DNA of 64,000 nucleotides from Neckera pumila (Eukaryota > Streptophyta > Bryopsida > Hypnales > Neckeraceae). The stretch spans positions 34,224,108 through 34,288,107 of the forward strand of contig OZ018408.1 of the NCBI GenBank assembly GCA_963969595.1, read 5' to 3'. Both the position numbers and the translations under genes were made by a program. The notes beneath the pieces were generated by a model, which was not told the origin of the DNA, ran no database searches, and saw only the letters and a program-made list of their open reading frames with translations. Of the stretch, positions 23,340 through 34,671 are shown piece after piece (within the stretch, counting starts at the first letter, position 1; the number at the start of each line of letters is the position of its first letter).

Positions 23340-24818
23340 TGTGTAAGCGAACGCTGTCTACCATAATTTGATAATTCTTTAACAAGGGATCTTAGGGCCT
23401 ATGCACATTACCAAATTCTGTGAGAGTAGTGGCATAGTATTGAAGTTCCTGGAACCAATGCAAGAGAGGAAGGGGGGTCATTCTATTCAGTGACAGACAA
23501 TTGCTTGTTGATTACCCTACTGTAGCGTAGGAAAATTATGCATTGCCCTGTTCATAAGCCTATGCGGCAAGCAGATGAACAAGATGTGCACATACAGAGG
23601 CATAAATCATTTTGGATATTTATATGCCCTAATAATCATCAGGAACCGTAATGCATGCAAACATACCACAGTGATTTGACGACATACTAGATGTGTCATT
23701 GAGCACAACACAACAAGTACGATGGAAGAAGATCAGCGCATTACTGAGGCCAATTATCGACATGCACCTGAATGTTATGCCCTGCAGCGTATACAAGAAA
23801 GAATCTTGTACAGATTCACCCAAAAACCTACATTAGGATTTTGAATGAATGAGTACTCTCCCTCTTGGACTGGCTGTGAATGGCAACAGGAAAACGGACA
23901 AAGGGGAAATCAATGAGATGGAAATGTAGAGACTCTTCTAATGATAGGGAATCTAACATATAGTTCTAACAACGTTGGCCTTGCTCACAGCTAACTGTTC
24001 CACACCTTGTCGCTGCAGGCAAAATTCCCTTCGCACTGCTTTAACGTTGTCTTCCTTCCATCCACACGAAGTCCTCCTCCGTCATCATGCCCACAGATCT
24101 TGCTCCCGCAAGGAATCAACAGACTACGAGGCATTTTCTATGCCTAACCAAAACATGGACGTCGCTTGCGTCCCCTTCCACGCGAAGCCCTTTTATTGAG
24201 CCAATAACTCATGGAACAACACTCGACACGGCAAGGCCTTACTTTGCCGTCTTCTTGCTTCCCTAACTCTAATAGTGACGAAGAAACACTCATTGTGAAG
24301 CCTCAATTGCAATGGCTGGTATGGAAAAAGAAACCCTAGCTAGTGCATTTCCTTGCACCAAACTATGTCAACAGCAATGGTTCTTTTTTTCATCCACTTG
24401 GGACGGATGACCATAGTGACATCTGTGGCCCATTGAAATTCTGCCGTTGGATCCCTCATTAATATGCTTTCGAATGCATCCATCCCAACACTGCCACTTG
24501 TCACGATCTTTGCATTGTTGTCGTAGAACCAATGGTCCAGATCTGTCATGTATAACTCTCAACTAATTTTCGTAGGATTTGTAGTATTGCCAATCTTGTG
24601 GTCAGAAACTGCCTTTTTGAGCCAAATGGTAAAGTGTTTCTTGTAATCACCCGCATTTGTTCAACTTAGTTGTTCTTCTAATGGTTGTCCATTATACTAC
24701 ATTCAATTCATTTAATTATTGAAGAGATTATAGAGGTGGATATTACATATTTAATTCAAAGTGAAAAAAATTTATATAATATATATGGCTATTATAGGGT
24801 CCATGAAATGCTAGATAT

Positions 24819-24825
<7 letters not shown>

Positions 24826-24876
<51 letters not shown>
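24826..24876. repeat. (TA)n microsatellite
   Basis: About 25 uninterrupted TA dinucleotides. Confidence 0.9.
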
Positions 24877-24878
<2 letters not shown>

Positions 24879-25325
24879 TAGGCTATGTAAAAATATCACG
24901 TAGTAGGAATTTTTATTAATAAGTTAGCCTTGATAGATAGAGGCCATGCATATTTTTCATAGGACAATGAGTGTAGATGTAGATAGACAATTTCATGTAG
25001 ATGATTTATAGACTAATAGTTATGAAAATTTACAATGAAGGGTGGGTGACTGAAATTGTTCTACAATACTAGTAGTATATATATTTAAAAAATAAAGTGT
25101 AAATATAAAGTATTGACCACAAGTGGTAGAAATTCACATTGCACAAATAAAAAGATTTATGTTAGTGGATTTAACAAATTAAAATTTGTGCAACATTAGG
25201 ATAGAGATTATAGTCCATTTAACTTCAATTTTTGAAGCTATATATACTAAACACACTCATATTGAATGAGATGTTTATGGGATAGTTCAGTGGGGATTTT
25301 GAAGTGTTCAATGATAAATTTGCTA

Positions 25326-26280
25326 TTAATCCCTAAAGGCTAAAGGGTGTTTTAGAAGTAGAAAAGTCAAAATTGCCCATATTAGATGCATTGTCCAAAA
25401 TAAAAAATGAAAATATTATTCTTGAATTCCAACTATACAAAAGTGTATTAAGTTAATAAGTCAATGTGTAGAAAAATTTCAGCCCATTTGACCACATAGA
25501 TTGAAAGTATAAAGTTTGAAGTGCTTTTTTCTTTTTTTTTCATTTGTGCAAAACAAAGTCGAGCCCTCTTAGAGTCAAATTTTTGCTCTACACAAAAATG
25601 ATGATTTTTATCCTTTATATATATCTGTTGTTAGGTTCACTCATGAAAAATTTCAAAAGCAAATATCGAGTCTAGCTTACTCTAAATCAACCTGCAACAC
25701 AAAGAGGTTATTTAAATGCATTGGCAATACACTAGCCATTTTTGATGATTTCTTGTGCAATAAGGAATTTTTTTATTTGAAATCCAAACAAGAAAAAATT
25801 AGAGACAAACATTGGAATATGTGGAAAAGTTTCAAGAACTTTGACTTCACACATTGCAAGATAATAGGGCTTGAAGTTAGAAAAAATGTCTTTTCTTGAA
25901 GCCACCAACATAGCTAATAAAGTTTGACTCTTCTTAAATGTGATTTGAGAACTAAATTTTTTTGACAATTGTATGGCATATTTTATTTGTTACATATAAT
26001 ATTTTATTAATTATATGTGTTCCAAATTTCAAAAGTGGATAAACATTTTTGCAAAAGGTGCCCCAAAGATGTCTAAATTGTCCGATCTACCAAAAATGTT
26101 CAAGGCAACATAACTTTGATTCAGGCACCTAATAAGAACCAAATTTATACTTCTACTGAGGGGGTACTTGTTAACCCTTTTAATCAAAATTTTGCAAACA
26201 TCCCATCAAAATTGACTTTATAGGATTTTATCCGGATTTTCAATCATTCATTCAAAAAAAAATTGACCTTTATAGATTAA
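25326..26280 (+). mobile_element. TTAA-bounded element, family 4, copy a
   Basis: The left end is TTAATCCCTAAAGGCTAAAG and the right end CCTTTATAGATTAA, imperfect inverted termini next to TTAA. The interior is collinear with 36749-37602, for example AACATAACTTTGATTCAGGC here against AATATAACTTTTGACTTAGG there. It is about 955 bp with no coding capacity. Divergence between the copies suggests an old family. Confidence 0.65.
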
Positions 26281-27239
26281 ATACTACTACTTTATCAATT
26301 GGATACTTAAATTTTATACATAAAATAGCCCGACTTAAAAATTGCATGAATGAATTTAAGAAAATCATAGGATATTTAAAAAATGGCCTTCATAGCTTTT
26401 ATGTAAAAATATAGTCATCTTAAATACAATAATTAAGGTAAATAGCCCCACATCAAATACCCTCAAACCCAGGTGTATATGTTAAATTACAAGGAGTGAT
26501 CTCCCTGAGTTAAAATTAGAATGACTAAGAAATTCTTTAAGTAATTGCTTTGTGCTTGCACTGATTCTTTTTCCTTGTCCATTTGAATTATAAATGCTTT
26601 GCACAACTCTTGTTTTTTTCTTTTTCTTTCTTTTCTTTTGGCAATACTTTAATAAAAGTGTTGCCCTACATTATTTTAAATCCATTACATTAGAAGAATT
26701 ACCTCTTGTTTTGGACAAAAGGGGTTTGTTGCTTTCTTCCCTGTGATGATTTGAATTTGTAAGAGGGCTAGATTTTCTTTTTTTCTTGAAGTTGACTTTT
26801 TGGGTTTAGAGTTTAGGGCCGGTTTCAATGCATTTGCCTTTGTTCATTACCAAATCTGACTCTTATTTATTTTTATTTTTTGGCTTGTTGTAACTCTTTG
26901 GTAATGTTGGAAGGCTATAGCAAGCTACCTTCTATGACACAATATCCTTGTTGCAAAATTTTCGACCACTTAAGGTAGTCTCCTCTAAAAGCATCCATGT
27001 CTAAAAGCGATACTGACACGGAGGTACATTCTGCTTCAATGTACCAATAATGTACATTTCAAGAGGTAGTTGCTTATAATGACCACTACGTTTCAACTTC
27101 AAAAATTCGTAACTAATTCTACGAAAGTCCAAAGAATATGAAATGACTTGGGTTAGATGCCAATTCCATTTTTCTTCCTACTAAAATTTACCAAAAATTG
27201 TTTCAAGGAGTTTAGCTTCCCGGAAAAGGCAACGAGCTC
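26281..27239. other. Intergenic DNA, no gene recognised
   Basis: AT-rich. A short phrase around 26970-27010 (CTCTAAAAGCATCCATGTCT) resembles one near 15060-15100, suggesting a small dispersed repeat. Nothing else is supported. Confidence 0.4.
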
Positions 27240-27650
27240 TTAAATGGTCGCTTCCGGGGCAGATGGAGATAAAAGTTTGAAATGAGCTGGTTCGCTCTTG
27301 CCTTGTTGGATCATCCTTGCCAGAGCCGTTGGATACAAACGGCACGCAGTCCACAATACTGTTTTCAAATACGTATCCCCCAACAGTCTCTCCTCTCCAG
27401 CATTCTCAAAATCCGCCGCAACTGCTCTTCCCATTTGCAGTTGTAACAGCTTGATTCTCCCCCCGCAGATCATCAACACCTCCATTTGTGCCATTTTCAT
27501 CTCCTCACATCTCTCCATTCTCGCCTGCACTTCCGGTACAACAACCCACAAATCCAGGTGCACACACGCTCCTGCAACTTCACATTTATCAACTGATCTT
27601 TTCCGCGCGCCTTCATTTGCATTTGTTGGAATGCATGCCTGGTAACACAA
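27240..27650 (-). CDS. Hypothetical 136-residue protein, divergent to the 28.9 kb gene
   Basis: A 136-codon frame with protein-like composition. It is Met-, Glu- and Arg-rich in the middle (VQARMERCEEMKMAQMEVLM) and predicted helical, followed by LLGDTYLKTVLWTACRLYP. It lies head to head with the plus-strand gene starting at 28924. Its 5' side (about 27596-27650) is also part of the tandem array, so the frame may be accidental. I do not recognise a family. Confidence 0.3.
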   Translation of the reverse strand: MCYQACIPTNANEGARKRSVDKCEVAGACVHLDLWVVVPEVQARMERCEEMKMAQMEVLMICGGRIKLLQLQMGRAVAADFENAGEERLLGDTYLKTVLWTACRLYPTALARMIQQGKSEPAHFKLLSPSAPEATI

Positions 27651-28735
27651 TGTATCTGCTTAAGATCTAGAGTCTGTCTGGGATGCAATTATCGTGCGGT
27701 ACGTAATTGCACTCTTGTGTGTAGCTGCGGTCTTTTGTGCTGAGGATCTTTGGGAGCCATGCAGTTGGGTGTTCAATTTGTGAATTCGGGTTTTGGTTAG
27801 GGTTTGCTCGGAGTGTTGTGCAGCATTTTGGGTGGCATTTCTTGCTTGTGCTGATTTTTTTCAAGCTTGTTTTTTGTAGGCACTCAAAGCTCTTGGGATT
27901 CCAACTCTTTCTGTGGCATCTGGGGATACAATTCTTGTGCATAGATCTCCTGAGACCTCCCTCCCTTGAACTGATCTTTTCCGCCTTCATTTGCATGTTT
28001 TGGAATAGTACCACAATATCTGGAGCTCTAGAGAGCTAAAATTGTAGAGTCTGTGCATCTGGGGATACAAATTCTTGTGCGTAATTGCACTCTCTTGTGC
28101 TGTAGTTTGTTTGGATCGCTGGGAGCCATGCAGTTTGGTGTTTGTGGAATCGGTATTTGGTTAGGGTTTGGTTTAGTGTCTGCAGCATTTTGGTTGGCAT
28201 TCTGGCGTCTTCTTTCAAGCTTGATAGTTGTGGACACTCAATGCTCTTCGCGAACCAGCTTTTCTCTATCGCATTTGGGGATACAATTCTTGTGTAATTG
28301 CACTCTTGTGCGTAATTGCATTCTTTTGTGTTGATGTTGGTTTGGATGCTGGGAGACAGGAATTTTGGTGTTTGTGAATTCGGTTTTTGGTTACGGTTTG
28401 CTTTGAGTGTCATGCAGAATTTTGGGTGTCATTCTTGTGTGTGCTTATGTTTTTTCAAGCTTGTTTGTTGTGGACACTCAAAGTCTTGGGGTCTCAACAC
28501 TTTCCATGGCATCTGGGGATGAAATTCTTGTGCGTTATTGGACTCTTTGGTGTTGATACTTGGTTAGATCTTGGGTAGCCATGCATTTTGGTGTTTGAGG
28601 ATTTGCTTTTTGGTTAGGGTTTGGTTTGAGTATCTTGCAGCATTTGGGGGATTTCTTGCGTGTGCCGCTACTTTTTGAATCTTGTTTGTTGTGGACACTC
28701 TAACCTCTTAGGATTCCAACCTTTTTTTTGTGATA
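27596..28735 (+). repeat. Tandem array of four imperfect 210-370 bp units
   Basis: Units start at about 27596, 27966, 28266 and 28511. Each contains in order a GGGGATACAATTCTTGTGCG-like phrase, an AATTGCACTCTTGTG phrase, TTTGGTTAGGGTTTG, CAGCATTTTGGG, a TTTCAAGCTTG core and TGTGGACACTC. The first two units also share CTGATCTTTTCCGC..CTTCATTTGCAT. The array ends about 190 bp before the ATG at 28924, so it probably forms the promoter or 5' UTR of that gene. Confidence 0.75.
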
Positions 28736-28923
28736 GTGTGGTTTTGTGTAGCAAATGTACGGGATGTTCTAGAATGTTGTTTTAGAGAAGGTTATAGTGA
28801 GGAAGTTCGAGGATAGGTTTGTCCCGAGTTGTATGGTTCTTGGAATGGTTTCTTGCAGCTTGTGGTGGAGATGCTTGCTTAATAAATTTTGTTTGACTGG
28901 CAGGCTGATAAGGAAGGTACAAG

Positions 28924-30635
28924 ATGTCGTCGATTAATGCGCCCTATGCAACGTTGAATGATCTGCCCAAATATGAGAAGCGCGCGGATGTGGTTGGTGC
29001 GCCATGGTTTAAGGATCAGGAGACGGTGAAGTGCTCACGTGGTCATGATCCCATTCCTTACATTACTTGCAACTCCAGGACGGCTCCATTCGCCACCTCC
29101 CACAACATTCCCGAAACATCTGAGGTGCGACCCATTTGTAATTCTTTGTTGCGATTGCGGGTGGTGTATCTGCTTTCTGTACTCAAGCTTTTGAACTCAA
29201 ATATATCCTTAGCTTCAATTGAGAGTACTGCAGCATGTTTCTCCAGATAAATTGTCTTATACATGTGATATTCATGTATTGTACAATGTCCTATGATAAT
29301 CTTCTTGTTCTTCTATTACTGTAGATTTGATATCGCCATAACAGGTTTTAAGATTTTGCATTATAGCTTTGGGGGAATTGTTGTGGGTGTTCTTTATATG
29401 TCCTCAACTTGTGGTGGTTGAGGTATTGCAGCAATATACTGCACCGTCGCCTGAGAGTCCTGTTGAACAGGAACTATTCGTTGAACCGCAGCCACACCCC
29501 ACCCACAGCTCCCAATTCCCTCTTGAGCATGTGCATATTGACACCTCTGATCATCATGAGCATCACATAACGCAGGCATGTGTTTCTGCATGGTTGATTT
29601 CGAACTACACTTCTAGGCTTTGAGTAACCAGAAGAGATGAAGAGGCGGAAGTTCAATAATGCATTGCAGGAACTGAATTCTGAATAACCCCTGTCTCATG
29701 GAGAGCAGTTCTTGAAGTGAGGGATCATTCCAATTGATGTGTATGTTATTGAAGATGTCATGATGTTGGCTGATATTTGTGTGGGATCTGCAGCCGAACA
29801 TGTCACTGGTGCATCAAGCTCCTTGGGATCGTGATGATGTGCACTACAAGGTAATAAATATACAGTTATTTTTCTACTGCTGCTGTAACTTTGGGGTACT
29901 CTTTGAATTGCCTGCCTGTTGAGTTTCGTCCATAGTAATATTTCAGGATCTGTTGGTTTTTAACAATGAATGTCATGATGTATTCTGACACCAAGCAATC
30001 ACTTTTCTCAGGTTCAACCTAGGTTCCCACATGGAGAGGACGCCCCGCACTACACCTCATCTCACGCACCATACGCAACAGACTCCAAACGTACGTAACA
30101 GCCTTTTCCAGCTCCACCTTCTTGTGTTGTTTTATTTATCTTAGCTTGTGGTGTCTCGGTTAGCTTCGAAACAGGATTTTAGTTAAAGGGTGCTAAAAGT
30201 ATTAGAGACCTGATCCTGTCTCCGATTGTCTGACCCCTATTTTTGAACAACATCTCATCTCTCTTCATATAGACTGGGTTAGTGTAAGCATGTCTTGGGT
30301 AAGTGTCTGCGGTCACTGATCTTTGAATGGAAATGGGTTCATCTAATATCTCTTCTTTTAGTGGTGTGAAACTTCCCACTTTGAAATTGCCTACAAAATA
30401 TATTCATAGTGATAGTGGTTGGCTCTTGTACCCAAAGATTTCTCCACAGCTCTGTACCGATTTACACTCCTACACGTGTTTGAATGCTTGAAGTGATGCA
30501 AATTGTATCCTCTATCTTGCATAAAAAACTGTCTCATTGCTAATGGGATGAATCTCTGCCATTGTCCAGGCTTTTAAAGGAGTTGGACCACGGCGCGACA
30601 CAGTTAACGGCGACCAAGCGGTCATTGCCCCTTAG
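28924..30635 (+). CDS. Unrecognised 178-residue protein with repeated APYAT and APW motifs
   Basis: Proposed exons 28924-29124, 29432-29575, 29794-29850, 30012-30090 and 30580-30635 join in phase and end at TAG. Intron 2 would use a GC donor (CAG/GCATGT). The others are GT..AG, and the last exon boundary is the least certain. The product has a short recurring motif: NAPYAT (residues 5-10), TAPFAT (53-58) and HAPYAT (152-157). APW also recurs (26-28 and 124-126), each time followed by acidic and basic residues. The middle is His/Pro/Glu-rich (68-115). There is no signal peptide or membrane segment. Repeats of this style occur in small microtubule-associated ciliary proteins (PIERCE/SAXO types), which would suit a plant with swimming sperm. 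That is a guess from motif style, not a homology claim. Confidence 0.6.
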
Positions 30636-31221
30636 GTCATAGTTTCTTAAAGACAGTGATGTGTAGAACAATGCGGCTGTGGACAAGTCGTGCAAACGAA
30701 CTGTTTGCCTACGTTGTAAGAATGGTTTTGTTTTTTCCCTCTAGAAGTACTCTTTACTGACAAAATTCTCATTGTCAGCATTCATTTCCTGAATAGGCAT
30801 ATAGAACATGGATATTTCCAACACACTGAAAATGTACAGGTCTTCTATTTTCTCATTTGAGATCACTCTTACATGAATATCAATATTATATTCTCGTTTT
30901 TATCAAGGTTTAAAACTTGAGAAGTCTCTGTGGGGATCCCTTTGCATTTATTACAGTGGTCTTCAATTTCCGTAACCTAAAATACGCAGGAACTTCAAAA
31001 ATTCCAAAACTTCCAGCCTCTTCTGCTGGTTCTGCTGTTATATCAGCAATTAGTTATCCAAAAATGATGAGTAAGATTTTCTAGTTCCAATTCGCTGTTG
31101 GAGTCCCACTTCGTCACCTTAAGGAGGATGTTGTGGACAATGATTTGGAGTCGAGTTGCGGCTTTGCCTGTTCTAGAGATACAGTGCGCTGATTAAGGCA
31201 GGGACGAATGTTGCAATCCGC
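30636..31221. other. Intergenic region between convergent genes
   Basis: This lies between the ends of the plus-strand gene and the minus-strand PAL-like gene, so it should contain both 3' UTRs. No other feature is visible. Confidence 0.5.
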
Positions 31222-33863
31222 TCAAACTGCAGGAGCGCCACTCCAGCCTTCTAGATACTGAAGCAGAGGAGCAACATGTTGACCCCCACGAATGGCTCGG
31301 TACACTTTCGTAATGTCTTCACCAGGAGTAACGCTTTGGAGTCCACAGATCAACTGGGTGCCAAGCTCGGAACGGACAAATTGGTACAGGGGGAACGTTC
31401 TGCACTTGGTGATCCTCTTTTCCACCTTGCTATGGCCATTCGCTTCTCTCACTGGTGGCACTTCACTAGTCAATCTTCCTTTGAGCTCCTTTTCAAACCC
31501 GGAAATCTTACGAAACAGCGATGTCCCTTCAGAGTTCTCCTCTTCATCCTGCGCGTGCTGGAGCAGCACCAGTCGAAGCTTCTCCATTAGAGGGTACGTT
31601 GGGCTGGCCGGATTGTCAATGTATGTGAAAACAGGCTGAATCTCCACAACTCGAACTAGATCAGTCTCAAGCTGGTGGTTGTCATTCGAATCAAAGAGCG
31701 TCTTCTTCGCAACTTCGCTGACGATATTCTTCACCGTGGCTTGCATCGTCTCTTCCAGATGGCGAAGATCAACAGCTTGGCACAGTGCTAGTAAAAAGGT
31801 GGCGCTCATGAACTTTAGAAGCTCAATGGCTTCTTCGGTTTTGCGAGCTGAGACTAACCCAAGGGCGTTCACATCCTGGTTGTTTTGCTCCGCGCTTTGG
31901 ACATGCGTGGTGACGGGGTTGGCGAGGTAGTTGAGCTCAGAGAGATAGGCCGCCATAGCAATCTCGGCTCCCTTCATGCCATAGTCAAGGCTAGGATTTG
32001 GTCCTCCGCTAAGATTTGCAGGCAAGCCGTTGTTGTAGAAACTGTTGACAAGCTCCGAGTACTGAGCAAACATAAGTTTGCCAATGGCAGCAATAGCGAG
32101 GCGCATGTTGTCCATGGACACCCCAATGGGTGTGCCCTGAAAGTTACCTCCACTGATTGCTCTATCTTGGGATACATCAATCAGGGGATTATCATTCACA
32201 GAATTGATCTCTCGCTGGATGGAGTGAGTCGCGTTGCGGATCACTTCCAGCTGAGGACCAAGCCACTGAGGTGAAGTGCGAAGAGCGTACTTTCCAAGCA
32301 GGGACGCTTTCGTGAAGGAGCTTCCTTCCAGCAACCACGCTTGGATGGCTGCGGCCTCCATTTGACCAGGGTGCTGCTTCAGCTTGTGCGTGAGAGGGTT
32401 GGTGTAATCAGGATTCGCAAACATGACTTCGCTGAAAAGAGCTGCCAGAACTTCTGCAAGAATGACGAGAATGTTGGCGTCGAAGCATGCGGTGGCTGCA
32501 ATGACTGAGCCGATCGTGGTGCCGTTCACCAGAGCTAACCCTTCCTTAGGTTGCAACTCGAAGGGCTTGGGAATGCCTGCCAGCTTCAGAGCTTCCGGTG
32601 CCGAGACCGTCTTCCCCTCTTTCGTCACGGCCGTGGAATTGGGCCGCGCTATCAGCAGACCTGAACACAAACACACACTGCCCACAGCTTACCGACAGTG
32701 GACCAGCTCCATACACCTTTATTCTCACGACCTGGTCCCAACTTCTCACTGTGGCACAGATTACACGATATTGAAGTAAGTGTGTAACAATCAATTATAG
32801 CGTGGCAAGTGTGCAGGATATAGTAGTGTGTAGAATTTCCAACTTAGAGGTCATAATATAGGATCCGGATTCACTTGCGCAGGATGATTCTGGACGTTCG
32901 TGCGTGCAGGATGTGATTGACGAGTGCAAGTAGAGGGTTATGTATAACCTAACCAGCGATGTAGGACAAGGGAATGAGTTCACACACATCACCCCGGAGA
33001 GGAAGCTCGGGAGTGACATGGCTGTTGAGAAGCTTTCCCAAGGCTTCCAGAATCTCCCACCGGATGCCAGAGTACCCCTGCATGAGACTATTGATACGAA
33101 CAAGAATTGCCGCTCGAGTTGTGCTCACAGGGAGCTTGTTGCCCACTTCAATCACTCCCGCATTCAAGAATCTGGAGAAAAAGTAGGATATTTTCAATAG
33201 GTATGACCCATTTAGGACGATCCAAAGTTTCAATACTTGCTCCATAAACCAACCCTCCTTAATGACATCTCTTCTAAGAAAAAAGAAGTAAACTCAAGCC
33301 TGTTTTTGGTTTTACAACTTAGGGTTCCAACTTTTTCACTATGACATAGTTTGAGTGTCCGCTAGAGTGGCAAGTGTGCTCGATAGACTTGGAGTCATTT
33401 TTTTGAGAAGGTCATATTAATCAAGTTACTTGAGTGTAAGTAAAGTTTCTTGCGTTTCTCCGTTACCAAAAGTAGGCCCAACATACTGGCAGTTCAACCT
33501 CGCAACTAACCTGATAAGCTCCTGCTGAAGTTCCAAGCCTTGGTTGGTACGCCGGTGACCCGCAGCTCCGAAGCCAGTGGTGACGCCCTGGATGGCTCTC
33601 CCCTCCGTGACGCCCTGGATCAGCCAGTTCGAGCACTCATCCACTTTTCTCTTCGCAGCTTCCGCATTGAGCTTGAACAAGACCTCTGGCCGGCGAGCGA
33701 TGGCCGCCACATGTGCCACAGTTAAGTCCTTCCCCTCAATGACCACTTCTTCACAGTCATAATAGGTCTTGATGTAGCCTTTCACCTCTTCAAGATGACA
33801 CCCTTTCATTGCTTCTGCAGCGCCAGCCCAATTCAAGGGGTCATCTCTACCTTTGCTTGCCAT
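31222..33863 (-). CDS. PAL-like protein lacking the MIO tripeptide (probable pseudoenzyme)
   Basis: Exons 33863-33511, 33171-32954 and 32660-31222 join to 669 residues with no stop or frameshift. It is clearly a phenylalanine ammonia-lyase homologue: [78 protein letters not shown] and [14 protein letters not shown] are all present. The segment that normally reads [20 protein letters not shown] is [17 protein letters not shown] (around residues 178-185). It is nine bases shorter and has no Ala-Ser-Gly to form the MIO electrophile. The catalytic Tyr before GVTTGFG (parsley Y110) is Gln92. The loop before YALRT is 12 residues shorter, so the Gln of KQDRYALR (parsley Q348) is gone. The start was chosen at the ATG in good context (GCCATGG); 26 further codons lie open upstream. 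It probably cannot deaminate phenylalanine and may be a regulatory partner or an early pseudogene. Confidence 0.9.
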
Positions 33864-33988
33864 GGCAACAGAAATTGTCTTCCTCGTAAAGAGATTGCAG
33901 GAGTAGAATTGATCCAAATCTCTACAAGCAGCTAGAAACACGCAAGAGAAGCCTGTGCACTTCCTGAAAGTATCAACTTGTGACAGTA

Positions 33989-34172
33989 GTTATTGTCTAA
34001 ATGTGTGATCTTTGAGGAATTCAAGGGGTTGGGCATGATGCATCAGTTCTATAACGAATTTGCAGTACGGTTTGTGACTGATGAGAACCCTTTGTCGGAG
34101 AAGGAATGGCGGGCGAGAGAAAGAGCACAGATTGTTGACTTCAAAGGACGGCGCACTCCAAGACTGTTTTAA
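33989..34172 (+). pseudogene. Orphan terminal-exon-like coding fragment
   Basis: An open frame of about 60 codons ends at TAA (34170-34172) and reads as convincing soluble protein, with MMHQFYNEFAVRF and TDENPLSEKEWRARERAQIV and an ending RRTPRLF. GC content rises over it compared with its flanks. There is no start or upstream exon that I can link, so it may be a captured 3' exon fragment. It ends within 310 bp of the PAL-like start, on the opposite strand, and so overlaps that gene's promoter region. I could not identify the parent gene. Confidence 0.4.
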
Positions 34173-34671
34173 GGTATTCTAAGTACAAGTAGCTGTGTTT
34201 CAAGGTATTCTAATTAATACGATATGGCTATCCATGAAGTTCCTGCTTCTATTTTGTTTGCTAGGTTGCTAATGATTTCAATTCTCGTATCCATTGAAAG
34301 CAGGAATTTTGCAACGGGAGTTAAGTCTTGACTATGAGTCCCTATCGGCATGTTTCGCTAAACATGCAGTGCAGTGCAAAGTCCTTTCCAAAGTCCATTC
34401 CAAAGTTTAAAGCGTTCACAGTTCCGGTTCGGGGCTGTGCTTTATCATCTCCGATGTAGCCGCCCTCATGCCTAGCTATTCATATTAATTGTTTACCAAT
34501 GAGGCAGGGGTCCCTTTACCATCCTTGAAAAGGGACCCCTACAGTGAACAAAATTATCTTGTATGGTTCCTCGGCCAACCCCAATCCTTAAATTAATTGA
34601 TATTCCCTCCCAGATATCTAGCAAAGCATAATAGTAGCTTCCAAGCACGGAAAGAACCATTGCCTAACCCC

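Larger units (their letters stand above)
21428..25325. other. Intergenic DNA, no supported gene
   Basis: The frames are short. Two minus-strand frames look somewhat protein-like (23001-23339, and 24340-24549 with an ending VIRPKWMKKRTIAVDIVW), but I recognise neither. A pure TA-dinucleotide run lies near 24826-24876. Confidence 0.4.

Noticed and set aside
27737..28413. Several 90-125 codon frames on both strands
   Set aside because: They are repeated translations of the tandem array units and diverge between units without frame conservation.
30568..30639. Alternative last exon of the 28.9 kb gene starting right after TCCAG (30569)
   Set aside because: In the phase left by the donor at 30090 it meets a stop after two codons; the acceptor at 30579 gives a longer in-phase end, although this remains uncertain.
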